This document shows, one piece after another, positions 52,801 through 64,000 of a DNA stretch of 64,000 nucleotides; the stretch's first letter is position 1, and every line of letters starts with the position of its first letter. The DNA is from Hirudo medicinalis (Eukaryota; Annelida; Clitellata; Hirudinida; Hirudinidae), in the NCBI GenBank assembly GCA_011800805.1, contig MPNW01000308.1, positions 15,596-79,595 on the forward strand, in the 5' to 3' direction. Below the pieces are notes generated by a model that worked only from the letters and a program-made list of their open reading frames with translations, was not told where the DNA came from and ran no database searches. The position numbers and the translations under genes were made by a program.

Positions 52801-52994
52801 GGCAAAGCTGAACTCTCCGATATCCTAGGAATAATTTGTGTGTTGTCTTGCTCACTCATGTTAAATGTGCTGCCTCCAGTGAAAACCATGGAGTGGGCTT
52901 CATGCTCACAATCCATATGTGAGGAAAGCTCTTCAAATGACTTAAATGTCTCATCTGTGCAAATGGTGCATACAAAAACTGAACATTCGGTCAT
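49861..52994 (-). CDS. C2H2 zinc-finger protein, about ten fingers
   Basis: Probable DNA-binding nuclear protein. Exons: 52227-52994, 51748-52029, 50981-51118, 49861-50430; all introns phase 0, 585 aa. Fingers in order: CTICTDETFKSFEELSSHMD (N-terminal, isolated), then a cluster with CSECGKELSSAHNLERH, CEFCGLLFKREDNLKDH, CPICGKSFANVSNLNKH, CPECGKQFHMKASLKDH (completed across intron 1), CPVCKKELKGRNSLFTH, CPDCGRVFHQSGNLRKH, CTKCGTAFKFPEQLRRH, CHMCDRSFTMEYELKNH and CKYCSLSCKHLQAFRRH. The third of these has an irregular second His. The C-terminal tail of about 170 residues is acidic and Ser/Asn-rich (possible regulatory region). No KRAB, SCAN or BTB domain is visible. I do not recognise the orthologue. 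Its 3' end was duplicated near 46.7-47.2 kb. Confidence 0.9.
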
Positions 52995-53016
52995 TCTCCC
53001 TTCAAACGTGGATTAA

Positions 53017-54604
53017 GATTTAAATGTTAATTATTTTATTTAATCTTGCTAAAGAATCAAAACGATGGAATATAAGTATCGAGAAGCCTTTTCCTTGCTT
53101 ACATCACTTGATTCTCCGAGTTTATCAAAATCTAACATTAATTTCCAAATCCGAACATTAGAGGTAACCGTAATTTCAAGTATGGCCGCCGCCGTTCGTT
53201 TTTCCGAGGTCGGATGAGTTTATTGCTCCTTCTTGTCCGTTGTTTGGAGCGGAATTTTAATTAAAAATAGATTGGGAGAGAAGCTTGTTGGCCGACGAGT
53301 ACTATTTACAATCCCCAACCTTCGTCCGAAGCGCTTTGTTTTAAGAACAAATAAAATTATATTATATCCAGCACAGGTGACTGTGAACCACAAAAATTGC
53401 TGTCATATTTTTTTTTATCTAACTCTCTTACATTTGGGAATTCGTGACATCATTAAATTCTCTAGTAAAAAAAAGTGTAAAAAGTAGCAGTAAATTTGGG
53501 TTGAGCGTTTTACTTAATCGCAAATGCGACCCTGAGGCTATCTCTAAACTTTCAGTTTCAAGACATCGCAGATGACTGAAGAAAGGCAGCAATCCTCTCC
53601 GTGATAGTTGCAAATATTAGATTTTTATCGCCTTTGGGTTTTCAGTTATCTGCGAGAGCATCGGTAAGTTTTGATTTTCCTGATGACACCCCATCATCAC
53701 TGGATCGTTCAACCGATCTGAGATCAGTTCATACCGAAGCAGAGATATGGAAATCTTTCATGGCACAAGAGTTGGAGGACGAAAATATGGACAGGAAGCA
53801 CGCACATGCGTCATTCGGAATTAAACGATGATAAAGACGGATATCTTCGGAGCGACTTTTGATCATTCGGGGGAGTTCAACTACAAATTCCAAGTACAAA
53901 TGAATGGATAAGTCGATGGATGGAGAAGTGACGGTTTGATAAGAGGACGTGATGTACACGTGGATGATTGAATGAATGGACAGGAAACCCTATCAATCCT
54001 TACATCGGCTATCAGAAGGTCAACAGGCCAGGGTAACACTGTCGCATCTGACCTCAGGTTCAAAGTTCAATGAGTTCAAATTGCACACGTCGTGAAATTG
54101 GCGAGGTATTTTTTATCGTGGTGCTGATGGCGTCGCATTATATCCGGTCAATTTTTCCAGTAACCGCTAAAGATGCGAAAATCCTTCCAATTTCATTTGG
54201 TTCGCAAAAATGAGTTATTCGCTAAAACAGCGTGTTATAAATCAGTAAATGTTTTTGTTTTTCAAATCTATAGTATCCGGATTTTTTCCGCTAGGATTGG
54301 CCGGCAACCGGCGACAACAGTCTCTAGCAATGATGACGACGATGATTAGAATAATATTAATTATAATTCATAATAAAAATTGATGCACCAAGATTTAAAT
54401 CTCAAATGACAAGAAACATTTGACAAATATAAGACGAGAATGAGTTATGGTCATCTACACATCTTCAGAAGAGCTGACAAATAAAAAAAAACGGAACAAC
54501 TAAAAGAAGAAAAGAATGAAAGGAGATGAAAAAAGGATGGTGCTGGAGAATGACAGGCATGGAAAACCAGGGTCTCCGTGTGGAGTGGGCGGGTGGTTCG
54601 CTTC
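53017..54604. other. Intergenic upstream of the zinc-finger gene
   Basis: Contains GCCGCC-rich sequence near 53190, possibly the zinc-finger promoter side, and the short candidate exon at 53646. Otherwise nothing is identified. Confidence 0.5.
53646..53831 (+). CDS. Candidate short terminal exon, unknown protein
   Basis: After a reasonable acceptor (TTTTCAG at 53639-53645) the frame is open for 61 codons to TGA, with balanced, non-repetitive codon use: LSARASVSFDFPDDTPS, then EAEIWKSFMAQELEDENMD. I recognise no domain. A matching upstream coding exon was not found; the nearby ATG at about 53572 does not join in frame. It may be a real last exon of a small gene or chance. Confidence 0.25.
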   Translation, partial: LSARASVSFDFPDDTPSSLDRSTDLRSVHTEAEIWKSFMAQELEDENMDRKHAHASFGIKR

Positions 54605-54612
54605 TATAAATA
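54605..54612 (+). promoter_or_regulatory. TATA-box-like motif
   Basis: TATAAATA preceded by a G/C-rich stretch (GGGCGGG at about 54587) is a textbook core promoter arrangement on the plus strand. The nearest plus-strand coding candidate is the exon at 55349. No transcript evidence is available. Confidence 0.35.
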
Positions 54613-55348
54613 GAACAGTCGTATGGCTTGGCTCAGATAGGAGCACTGTTACATGATAAGTCGTTCTACGTGCTGCACACAAAGAATCCATGAATATAAA
54701 TCATTGATCATAATAATTAATTGACTATTAAATAAACCGTGAATAATGCCTAATGACCGATTGCGTATCCAAGAGTTTTTAGATCAACGAAATTTTAGAA
54801 ACACTTTTTGATGCCAACGATTAAGTTAGCGATGACCAAAAGTGGTAAAGAAGAAGAAGATATCGACGTGCAAACATTAATTATTCGTAATTACTACCGT
54901 AACTAATAACCGTTGTCCATTAAAATATAATTAATATTCATATTTAAGCAGAGTTCAGAGTCGAGAAATCCAGCCAATCGAAATGACTCCTGCCGTGAAT
55001 AAATTAATGTCATTATTATCTATATACATTTTAAACTAATCTATTCGTTCCATGCTAGCTTTATCCTGCCCAAGTTATCCTGATATTATTGATAAACTCA
55101 GCAGGTATTTCGAAAGGGCTGCCGTGATCACAACAAGAACAAGAAGACGTGTTGTTGTTGGACAGATTAATTATACCTATTAATTAACATACTGTTGGCT
55201 GGCTTGTCGATTTCCAGACAACTTCTAGCTGTAGCAATACTCTCGTCTACATCGTCAGTAAGGAAAGAAAGCCCGATTTTTGGAGCATCAGTTGCTATTG
55301 TTGCTACTGTTGTTGTTGTTATTGTTGCTGCTGCAACATACAAGCAAC

Positions 55349-55442
55349 ATGGGCAGTCAGCAGGAATTGAAGAAGACTTACACTGGCGTCAACACACCAC
55401 CGCCTCCGGTCATTCCAGTCAAACCGGATAATGCTTACCACG
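55349..55442 (+). CDS. Candidate first coding exon of an unidentified gene
   Basis: ATG in good context (CAACATGG) opens a 31-codon frame, MGSQQELKKTYTGVNTPPPP then VIPVKPDNAYH, ending at a donor-like CACG/GTAGGC. Met-Gly at the start and the proline-rich run look protein-like, and the sequence is not simple repeat. The following 5 kb gave no clear second exon, so the identity is unknown. It could belong to the same plus-strand gene as the WSC exon at 61.3 kb, but that is speculation. Confidence 0.35.
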
Positions 55443-55499
55443 GTAGGCATCATACGAATGGCATCATTAAAAGTATCGTTAGCACCATTTGGAATGAAT

Positions 55500-55977
55500 G
55501 ACACCCATTAGAACAATAATTATCATTAATATTAATATTACGTCACATATGCAAATAATATTTGTATAATTATAATATAAAAAGCAGTCAGACAAACATC
55601 CAACATATTAATTAACTATGTAGTTATTATTATTATTGTTGTTATTAATAATTAATAATTAATAATTATTATTATTTTATACTAATTAAATAATAATACA
55701 ATCATTATTATATAATTATAAGTTATGTTATTATTTATTAATATTATAACTAAAATAATAATATAATTATGATTATTGTTAATAATAATATTAATATCAG
55801 TGCGTCTTACAACCATAGTGCCGATAGCTTATATAATAATTATAATAATTTAATTACAAATTATAATAATATTAATTATTACTATTGAATAATAAAAAAT
55901 TAATAAAACAATAGTAACTTTAATTAATTAAAAATTAAATTTAATCATAAAATTAAATAACATAATAATTAAATTAC

Positions 55978-56031
<54 letters not shown>

Positions 56032-56640
56032 AGGTGAAGTGACTATTGATGAATCTAATGATCAACCATAATAATGTGATACATGTAATACCTTAATTAC
56101 TTATCATTAACAGTTACACTAAAAATGTACTTATTATTATGACATTATTATAACTATTATTATTATTATTATTATTATTATAATTGTAATTGTGTGATCA
56201 CCAGCATTGAGAATGTAATTATCAATTATTAATTACTAACTAATAATATCATTACGTTAATAAACTTCTGACCTTAATTTCTTATAATAACTTTACAACT
56301 TTTAAATGCAATTTTGAATAACTACATATACTCTTTATTACAGCAGTTTAATAATAATAATAATAGAATTATTAACTGCACCAATGTCATAATATGGCGG
56401 TGTAATATTAATAATTACTAACATTGACTTAAAATACAATGTAACGTAATAATTATTAGAATATAATTATTTATATTAATGAAATATATTTTATAATATT
56501 ATTATATATATGTTAATTATGAAATTTCATGTCATGTCTTACATATAAATTATGAATATTAATTGCAATTAATAAATAAATCCATAAATAAATAAATAAA
56601 TTGCAATTAATAAAAAAATTAATAAATACGGCATCACGGT
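55500..56640. repeat. Extremely AT-rich tract
   Basis: Almost only A and T, largely TAATTA/ATTAATAAT permutations, with a pure ATT run at 55978-56032. No coding potential. Confidence 0.85.
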
Positions 56641-56774
56641 GATGGTGGTGATAGTGATAGTGATTGTAAAATTTAGGGACGGATTATTTATGGATCCCTG
56701 TTCGATGAATCCATAAATAAGCAACAGGTTCTAAGAGGAGAACCATGCTGTGGTTGTAAGATGCACTGATATTA

Positions 56775-56839
56775 TTATTATTAATATTATTATTATTATT
56801 AATATTATTATTATTGTTGTTGTTGTTGTTGTTGTTATC

Positions 56840-56886
<47 letters not shown>

Positions 56887-57025
56887 TTAAATATCATAAT
56901 TAATGCACGCTAATGANGGATGGATGGATGGATGGATGGATGGATGGATGGATGGATAGATGGATGGATGGATGGATGGATGATGGATGGATGGATGGAT
57001 GGATGGATGGATGGATGGATGGTGG
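56775..57025 (+). repeat. (ATT)n then (GGAT)n arrays separated by an N
   Basis: ATT/GTT to about 56885, an ambiguous base at 56917, then about 26 GGAT tetramers. Confidence 0.95.
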
Positions 57026-58080
57026 ATGAATGATATGCAAACAACGAATATAAACCGTCCTACAAATCCTGTCGACACGGCATCTTCAGACTTATTTGCA
57101 TAATTTCTGAAGGTTTTCCTCTGAAGCTAACCAAATTGGCCAGTAAAACTTCTTTCGTTACGTTATGATGTAGTTGTTGTTCACCGTGCTGTTTGAGTTG
57201 TTGCAAGCGTGATTGTTGTTGTTGATGATGATGATATTGGCGCTGATGATGTCGTTGTTGCTGTTGTCGTCGTCGTCGTTGTTGCTGCTGCTGCTGTTGC
57301 TTGAATCATCACCTTCACCGTTGGAGATTGGCGCTATATCATTGATTCAGCGCGAAATGGCGCTATGTAAATACAGAGCCCTTCCCATCCCTCTTCCTGT
57401 ATGTACGAAAGGTAAACGTTGTAGCTTTGATTTGTGGTCCATGTGAGTAGTGGTTGTTCACCAGGATCGCCGACGGAGATTTCTCGCCCCTAGGCACAAC
57501 GACCTCAACGCCCGCAACGCCACTGTGTTATGTCAATTTGGTAATGGAAAATAAAAAAAAAAAGGTCACGATTGTAATATTTTAGTATTTTAAAATCAAA
57601 AAATTTACCGGGCCCCTGGACATTTGCCCCTCTGCCCTCTCGGTGGCCCTGATGTCCACCGTTAATGTTACTTGATATTCATTCATATTATTTATATTTG
57701 CATAATATTTTTCACGAGCTGACTTTTCTTATCTCGTTGAGAAATGTCTCATTGCCTCAGAGATGTCATCAAGGATTCTCGTTGCATGACGGTAGCCATG
57801 AAATCCAGGAACGATTTCCTTACGTGTGGTTGGTGTCGCTCGGGCGTTCGAGGTCGATGTCGCTGCCGCTGTTTGTTGTTGCCACGGGAATGGCGGCTGC
57901 TGATGCGAAATTGAGCGGTGCTTAAATTTATTTCACTGGGAGGCCTCGAGCAAGACTTAAACTGGAATCTGGCAATGATGAAGATGACATGTTGATGATG
58001 ATGACGATGTTATCAATAATGATTATAATAATTTATATTAATTATTATTGCTTGTACTTATGTCAACAACATGCCATCGC
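57026..58080. other. Low-complexity and unassigned sequence
   Basis: TTG/CTG triplets at 57210-57300, a GC-rich block with GGGCCCCTGGACATTTGCCC at about 57610 reminiscent of the GGAGGCC repeat, and a possible minus-strand exon at about 57829-57921 ending at CACAC/GTAAGG that I could not join to anything. Confidence 0.5.
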
Positions 58081-58082
58081 AT

Positions 58083-58085
58083 AAA

Positions 58086-58119
<34 letters not shown>

Positions 58120-58121
58120 TC
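58083..58121 (+). repeat. (AAT)n microsatellite
   Basis: Perfect AAT run within a long AT-rich region (58080-58460). Confidence 0.9.
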
Positions 58122-58714
58122 ATGTAAAAATATAAATAATAAAAAATAATGTAATAATAATATATTATGTAATTGTGATTATTATTGATCATTATAATTA
58201 TAGATATTGTGTAATATGATCATAACTAAGATCATAAACAAAATTATGCTTAACATCACAATCAACACTATAATTAGCATAATATTAATAATATACAATT
58301 TAAAATTAAAATAATAATGTAATAATTAATTATAAAAATTATGTAACATATTATATAATGATTATGATGATTTAATAACATATTATTATTATCATCACTA
58401 TTATAATCAGCAATTATTATTATTATTATTATTATAATTATGCAATATTATTATTGTCATAATACCTTTCAAGTGAGAGGAAGGATTCCATTGAGCCAAA
58501 AGCACTCGAGTGGAAGATGACTGCAGGAAAACATATTTTGTTTGCAACAAAAAGTCTTTTCATCGTCTCATGAATGTTCTATTTGTCTAGAAAAGAAAGT
58601 AATTAATTGATAACCAATAATATTCAAGAAAATTATGCGTAATAAAAATTATGCATAATAAAACTGTAAAATATAACTTAATCGCAGAGAACGGGGAATG
58701 AAGAGAATACTTTG

Positions 58715-58773
58715 ACGACGACGATGACGACGATGATGACGATGATGGCGATGATAATGACGCTGACGACGAC

Positions 58774-58805
<32 letters not shown>

Positions 58806-58965
58806 TGATGATGATGACGACGATGACGATGACGATGATGATGTGATTATGATGATTTTGATGACGATGACAATAACGTCGGTGTAGATGATGATTTTGA
58901 TGACGATGACAATAACGTCGGTGTAGATGATGATTTTGATGACGACGACGACGATGACAGTTATA
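58715..58965 (+). repeat. (GAC/GAT)n array with a 39-base repeat inside
   Basis: Triplets, then from about 58848 two and a half units of GATGATTTTGATGACGATGA, CAATAACGTCGGTGTAGAT. Confidence 0.9.
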
Positions 58966-59029
58966 ATTATGGAAACGACATCGACACTGCCTTACATCTC
59001 CAAAACTGAGGTGCTGAGGCAGACGCACA

Positions 59030-59085
59030 ACTGCGCCTAATCCAGGGGATCAAAGAGGGTTTCGAACACGTCATATCTCGATCGA
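59030..59085 (-). repeat. Possible SINE fragment
   Basis: AGGGTTTCGAACACGTCATA matches the B-box-like block of the SINE family; the flanks are too diverged to extend the match. Confidence 0.35.
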
Positions 59086-59154
59086 GTTTTTGTCCTCACA
59101 TGGAGAACACGGCTGCATGCAGGGATTAGGAATGGTAACTGAAATAATGCGGGA

Positions 59155-59155
59155 A

Positions 59156-59190
<35 letters not shown>

Positions 59191-59280
59191 CAACAACAAT
59201 AATAATAGCAATAACAACAATAATAGTAATAATAGTAATAATAATAATAATAATAATAGTAATAATAATAATAATAATTA
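59155..59280 (+). repeat. (AAT)n microsatellite
   Basis: AAT with AAC and AGT triplets; produces an Asn-rich open frame that is rejected. Confidence 0.95.
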
Positions 59281-59885
59281 CTAACATTTTATTGGCAGAA
59301 GTAATGACAATAGTTATTAATGTAACGATGTTGTAATTATGAATGAATGATTTTATTACACATCACGTAGCTTTGCAAATGATAATGATAATGATAATGA
59401 CGATGGCGATGAGGAGGAGTAAGAGTAGGAGGAGGAGGAGGAGGACGATGACTACGAAGTGAGGATGAAGACTACGATGACGGTATTGGCTCTGGTACAG
59501 AAATGATGACTTTCTCTGGCAACTTTTGACAGGCCAGCACGTGAAATTTAATATATATGCGCAGTTTATTCAATTTATTTTTTATAATTGTTTATTATAA
59601 TTTAACATTAACATGTTGCTAAGTTTTAGTGAATTTATGGATGAATAAACTTGAAAATATTATGATAATCAATAAGAAATAGAATGTATAAATATAAATT
59701 ATCGATTGCATGATTGTTGATATTTCAAAAAAAAAATTTTTAATAATTATAAATTATTTCTCATTAGTTGAAATTAATTGCCAGGAAAAACATTGCACCA
59801 AAGCAGTGTCCATCGAAATGAGAACGTTATTGACCATTCTGATGAAAATAATGTTTAATATTGCACTTAATGTAATTAATAGTCA

Positions 59886-59962
59886 ATCAATAAATAATAT
59901 AATTAATAATTAATATAATTAATAATTAATATAATTAATAATTAATATAATTAATAATTGAT
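59886..59962 (+). repeat. 17-base tandem repeat
   Basis: AATAATTAATATAATTA repeated about four times without change. Confidence 0.85.
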
Positions 59963-60782
59963 AAATAATAACTTAACACATTTAATATTAGTGCAAATAT
60001 TACAAAATAATAATGAATGAAATACAACAGAAATAATTCAATAAATACATTTACTAAATACCGGTAAAAGATTGTTTTTGGAAAATTATTCGTACAAATA
60101 AATACAAAAATATAAGAGTAATTAAATTGAGTAATGAATATTTTATGCTAATTAGAAGACCTAAGAGGCCTTCCCTTTGAACTCCGGCCGGTTGAAATGT
60201 TTACAACCTGTTTGCGTGAAAAGAACTGGAAAAACCAGCAATATTTTTTACTCTTGGTTTCGTTTCATGGACAGCCCTGGGTGCGACTTTTACACGCATG
60301 TAGGGAGTCGAGGGACGTCCTGGATGGGATTTGAACGCGAGAGCTTTGGGTAACAAACATCTTTGATGGACAAAAACATCCTTTCGCCCCATGCCATTTT
60401 CACGGTCGAATAATTACGGATGATGATGATGATGATCCGGCCACATTATCTCAGCATTAGCACTTGGATGTAGAATTAGTGCATTATAAATGAAGCCACC
60501 GATACAATACTACACAACTCAATGTAATACAGTGCAATACTATACAATACTACTCAGTGCAATACTAACTACCGTAGAATACAATGCAACGTCATACGAA
60601 ACGACAAAACGTAATATAATATAATATAATATTTTCATCAAGAATTCATGAGTTAGAAATTATTTTAAATTTACATTTCCAAGTTGGAAACTTTCGTCCA
60701 ACATAATAACAGTGAATTCCTACTTCTAAGGGAATTACCAATAGCTTCAACAAGATCGTCACAACCTTCATCAAAACCACCA

Positions 60783-60786
60783 TCAC

Positions 60787-60872
<86 letters not shown>

Positions 60873-60878
60873 CGAGCA
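60783..60878 (+). repeat. (CAT)n microsatellite ending at an N
   Basis: About 28 nearly perfect CAT triplets, followed by an ambiguous base at 60879. Confidence 0.95.
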
Positions 60879-61017
60879 NCACCATTCAACAACTACGCCA
60901 ACCAGTTCACAAATCATCCCTCGTCAACAGATGATTCTCTTATGCCTCTCATGCCTCTTCTGCTGTCTGAAACGCATTGCCTCCCCCTTCAACCATCCCT
61001 AGAGCTCTTCAAACGTC

Positions 61018-61055
61018 AGCGCCTTTGACGCTATGAAAATGGTGCATTATATATT

Positions 61056-61087
<32 letters not shown>

Positions 61088-61140
61088 ATTATTATTAATT
61101 ATTATTATTAATTATTATTATTATTATTATTACTCATATC
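61018..61140 (+). repeat. SINE 3' end with ATT/AATT tail
   Basis: GCGCCTTTGACGCTATGAAA and ATGGTGCATTATATATTTAT, then ATT repeats with interspersed AATT. A diverged third copy of the 30.28/34.19-kb type. Confidence 0.6.
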
Positions 61141-61303
61141 CGAATTATGGCAGATGAAGTAAAAGAAAGGTGCCTTAGCTTTTTCCCTGGGGAGGGATGA
61201 TTATTATCCATTTCTATTCAAGTTGGCCTTTGATTTAGGCTTTAATTTTTGTAATAACAATGATAATTATTTATAAAAAAAATCATTTTTTATATATTTA
61301 TAG

Positions 61304-61439
61304 AATAACAAAGTATGTGCTTGCTCAAATGAACTAAACAAAGATGAAGAAATACCGACTGCAAATTGCGATGTACCATGCGCAGACGAGAGTTTCCAAA
61401 AGTATTGTGGTGGCACTAAAAGTTATTCCGCTTATCTAA
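61304..61439 (+). CDS. Exon encoding the second half of a WSC domain (partial gene)
   Basis: Flanked by TTTATAG acceptor and A/GTAATT donor. It encodes KVCACSNELNKDEEIPTANC, then DVPCADESFQKYCGGTKSY. The pattern Cys-x-Cys, then Cys-x3-Cys, then Cys-Gly-Gly and a Tyr is the C-terminal half of the WSC carbohydrate-binding domain, which is usually extracellular. Reading through the donor meets a stop (TGA at about 61466), so splicing onward is expected. No upstream half-domain or downstream exon was recognised in the window; the last bases (CTCTACAG) could be the next acceptor. Confidence 0.65.
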
Positions 61440-61732
61440 GTAATTACTGGAAGTTATTTTATGTTTGAACTACAATTAAGAAAAAAATCGTATAATTATA
61501 TAGTAATAAAATCTTAATTGACTCATCAGTGAACTGCGTATTGGGTCCTGTTCGAAACTTGGCTTGCGTTGTCGTTAGCGCCATTGGAAAGGGTGTTGAT
61601 TACAAAATAATTAATATCCTCTGACGCTTCAAATTTTAAACAATTAAATTCATATTGAAATTTTTGTTAAAAGTTTTTTGAATTCAATTTATAAACGAAA
61701 CAGAGCACAAACAAATTGTTTACACGATCGAC

Positions 61733-61748
61733 ATTATTATTATTATTA

Positions 61749-61819
<71 letters not shown>

Positions 61820-61862
61820 GTCGTCATCGTCATCGTCATCATCACCATCACCATCATCATCG

Positions 61863-61906
<44 letters not shown>

Positions 61907-61913
61907 GTCATCA

Positions 61914-61951
<38 letters not shown>

Positions 61952-62000
61952 ATCATCGTCATCATCGTCATCATCGTCATCATCGTCATCATCGTCGTCG

Positions 62001-62063
<63 letters not shown>

Positions 62064-62090
62064 CAACCACCATCATCACCATCATCATTT
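61733..62090 (+). repeat. (ATT)n followed by (CAT/CGT)n
   Basis: ATT to about 61819, then CAT and CGT triplets in higher-order patterns (CGTCATCGT). It is the longest array in the window and creates spurious Ser- and His-rich frames. Confidence 0.95.
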
Positions 62091-62454
62091 TCTAAAATAA
62101 ATTATCAAATGATGTATATTTTTTGAATACTTCACACGATTTTATTTTTTCGTAAATCGGTTATTAACTCAGCTGAATGCATCTCAATAAATAAAAAAAA
62201 CCCCGATGAACCAATTAAAAACAATTTCGACAGAAGGGTTAAATTATTATAGTGTAATTATGATAATATAATTATCTTCAATAATTATTTGGTTGATTTA
62301 TTGTTATTGATGACTTTGACACTGTGAGAGTCGTGCTTGACTGGTGCAGGTCAAAACAGGTCCATGCCTCTCGTGCAATTGTTTCTGTGGTTAAATAGTT
62401 TACTTTAATAGACTATGAACTTGACGGTTGCTGTGGCGATGATGGTGATGATGA

Positions 62455-62501
62455 CGCCGAAGATGATGACGATAATGATGACGAAGAAGGAGAAGTTGAT
62501 A

Positions 62502-62538
<37 letters not shown>

Positions 62539-62565
62539 CGATGATGATGACGATGATGATGATCG
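62455..62565 (+). repeat. (GAT)n microsatellite
   Basis: GAT with GAC and GAA interruptions. Confidence 0.95.
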
Positions 62566-62749
62566 TGGCAATGATTTATATGAAATTTCAAAAACTTTTC
62601 GGAGTTTTGGTCCATCAATTTTTGTGAGAACAAAATTGAAAATTTCTCGATCGTGATGTCATTTCTTTCCTCCATCATCAGTGCATCATCATCCTTTGTG
62701 GTTATGGATAACATCATCCATCCAGTAGTTCATGCTTTATCGACCTCTC

Positions 62750-62935
62750 CACTCATCCATCCATTCATCCATGCATCCATTCATCCATCCACTCATCCAC
62801 TCATCCATCCACTCATCCATCCACTCATCCATTCATCCATCCACTCATCCACTCATCCATCCACTCATCCATTCATCCATTCACTCATCCATCCACTCAT
62901 CCACTCATTCACGCATCCATGCATCTTTCCTTTCT
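62750..62935 (+). repeat. Tetramer array (ATCC/ACTC/ATTC)n
   Basis: CATCCACTCATCCATTCATC-type units; open in all frames because of the period, not coding. Confidence 0.95.
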
Positions 62936-62999
62936 GCTACCATTCTTTTATAAATACGTGCTTCAACTTTTGGAAATGCTCATTTTAAAACGGTCCTAG

Positions 63000-63400
63000 A
63001 AATTTTCATCATCATTACCACAACCATCATCATCGTCACCGTCATCGTAGTCGTCATCGTCGTCGTCATCGTTCATCCAACATTAACAACGGCATTATTA
63101 GCGTCACCATTAAAGACGAGGACCAGTGATGAGAGGTTGTCTTCTGCCGCAAACAACCAAAATGCACGTCACCTGGTTTCTGATCATTTCTGATGTTCCA
63201 GTTTCTAACGTCCAAGGAAACGTTTTCCATGCGATTCACGGAAGAATGGTGTATGATGGATGAATGAATGGACAGATAGACAGATGGATGAATGGACGAA
63301 TGGACGGACAGATGCATGGATGAATGGATGAAAATATGGATAGACAGATGGATTATGAACGGATGATTGGACAGATGGATAACAGACCTTGAATTGAAAG
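63000..63400 (+). repeat. (CAT/CGT)n and degenerate (GGAT/GGAC)n
   Basis: CAT/CGT triplets to about 63072 and GGATGAATGGACAGAT-type tetramers from about 63245 to 63385. The remainder of the window to 64000 shows no gene. Confidence 0.85.
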
Positions 63401-64000
63401 CAATCAGTTCTGATGCCCTGACGGACATGTGTGCCAATAAACCCGTTCCCTGTCAGTCGCTTTGCTAACCTCATCTCATCTTTTGAAAGGCAATGAAAAA
63501 AAAATTGTAAAAAAAGCCCATAATAATAAAATAATGTTGACAATAACAACAAAATCTGGATAATAATAGCGCGCTAACATGAAATGAAGGATTGAAGAAT
63601 TGAGGGATAAAAACCATTGAGTACTATTACGGAGAGGAGTAATGGTCGGAAACATCATTAGCTTCGCCAAACCATCATCTCCATCATCATCTTCATCAGT
63701 TCCATCATCGTCTTCATCTCCATCATCATATCAGAGTTAATAGCCTGCGTCCAGAAGTCATCAATCCTCTTTGCTGCTCATGCGACTATTTGCTTAAAAC
63801 AAACGTTTTTTTTTAGAATTTTTTCTAAATAATTTTCTCAAGGTAAATTTATGGGTATTGATAAATTAGTATAAATTATTCAACATTTATTTATTTATTC
63901 AATTTAATTTTTAAGTAACAGCACAATCGATAATTCAAATTACAAAATTACAAAGCTGATAATACGTGTTACTTGGAAATGTGTGACTATGTCTCTACAG

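Noticed and set aside
57829..57921. Possible minus-strand exon ending in a strong GTAAGG donor
   Set aside because: One good donor alone is weak evidence; no joining exon was found and the flanks are low complexity.
61678..62126. Open frames rich in Ser, His, Tyr or Met over 100 residues
   Set aside because: They are the reading frames of ATT and CAT/CGT triplet arrays; any triplet array without stops is open in several frames.
62732..62953. Tetramer array as a possible CRISPR or protein repeat
   Set aside because: Period is 4 bases with no unique spacers; it is a simple tetranucleotide microsatellite in animal DNA.

Overview
This is a window of animal nuclear DNA: about one-third GC, spliced genes with short AT-rich GT-AG introns, animal-specific genes, tRNA-like SINEs, LINE remnants and very dense trinucleotide microsatellites. 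The repeat style and a pentameric channel lacking the Cys-loop cysteines suggest a lophotrochozoan, perhaps an annelid such as a leech. That placement is inference. All exon models were built by hand from splice sites, reading phase and remembered family motifs; no search was run. In the seven named genes and the zinc-finger gene every intron joins in a consistent phase.

Layout. 1-10.3 kb: a pentameric ligand-gated channel gene on the minus strand (8 exons, about 442 aa), with introns full of repeats. 10.8-15.3 kb: LINE pieces, a SINE and microsatellites. 15.4-18.9 kb: a complete SKOR/Fussel-type SKI-family corepressor (minus, 4 exons, 814 aa). 20.5-34.5 kb: a Mint/X11 (APBA) adaptor (plus, 14 exons, about 1463 aa) with PTB and two PDZ domains. 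36.2-37.1 kb: selenoprotein F (minus), with an in-frame TGA at the selenocysteine position and a SECIS-like hairpin in its 3' UTR. It is head-to-head with ACBD6 (plus, 37.4-39.3 kb). 40.2-42.3 kb: an FBXO22-like F-box/FIST protein (minus). 43.4-45.2 kb: Rab4 (minus). 45.6-49.3 kb: two tandem Arf GTPases (plus). 49.9-53.0 kb: a C2H2 protein with about ten zinc fingers (minus). 53-64 kb: gene-poor, strongly repetitive, with an unassigned 5' exon and one WSC-domain exon.

The Rab4-Arf-zinc finger block is a segmental tandem duplication. One unit runs from inside Rab4 exon 2, through an Arf gene, into the last zinc-finger exon. It is present twice, leaving a Rab4 exon fragment and a zinc-finger tail fragment between the two Arf genes, with a CR1-like LINE 3' fragment at the junction. 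The second Arf has lost the catalytic glutamine of switch 2.

The genes are not an operon. Several encode neuronal or membrane-traffic functions (channel, SKOR, Mint, Rab4, Arf), but nothing in the sequence shows they work together. The items most worth follow-up are the Cys-less channel with an extra N-terminal segment, the SECIS in the selenoprotein F gene, the switch-2-altered Arf duplicate, and a possible in-frame alternative splice in Mint.
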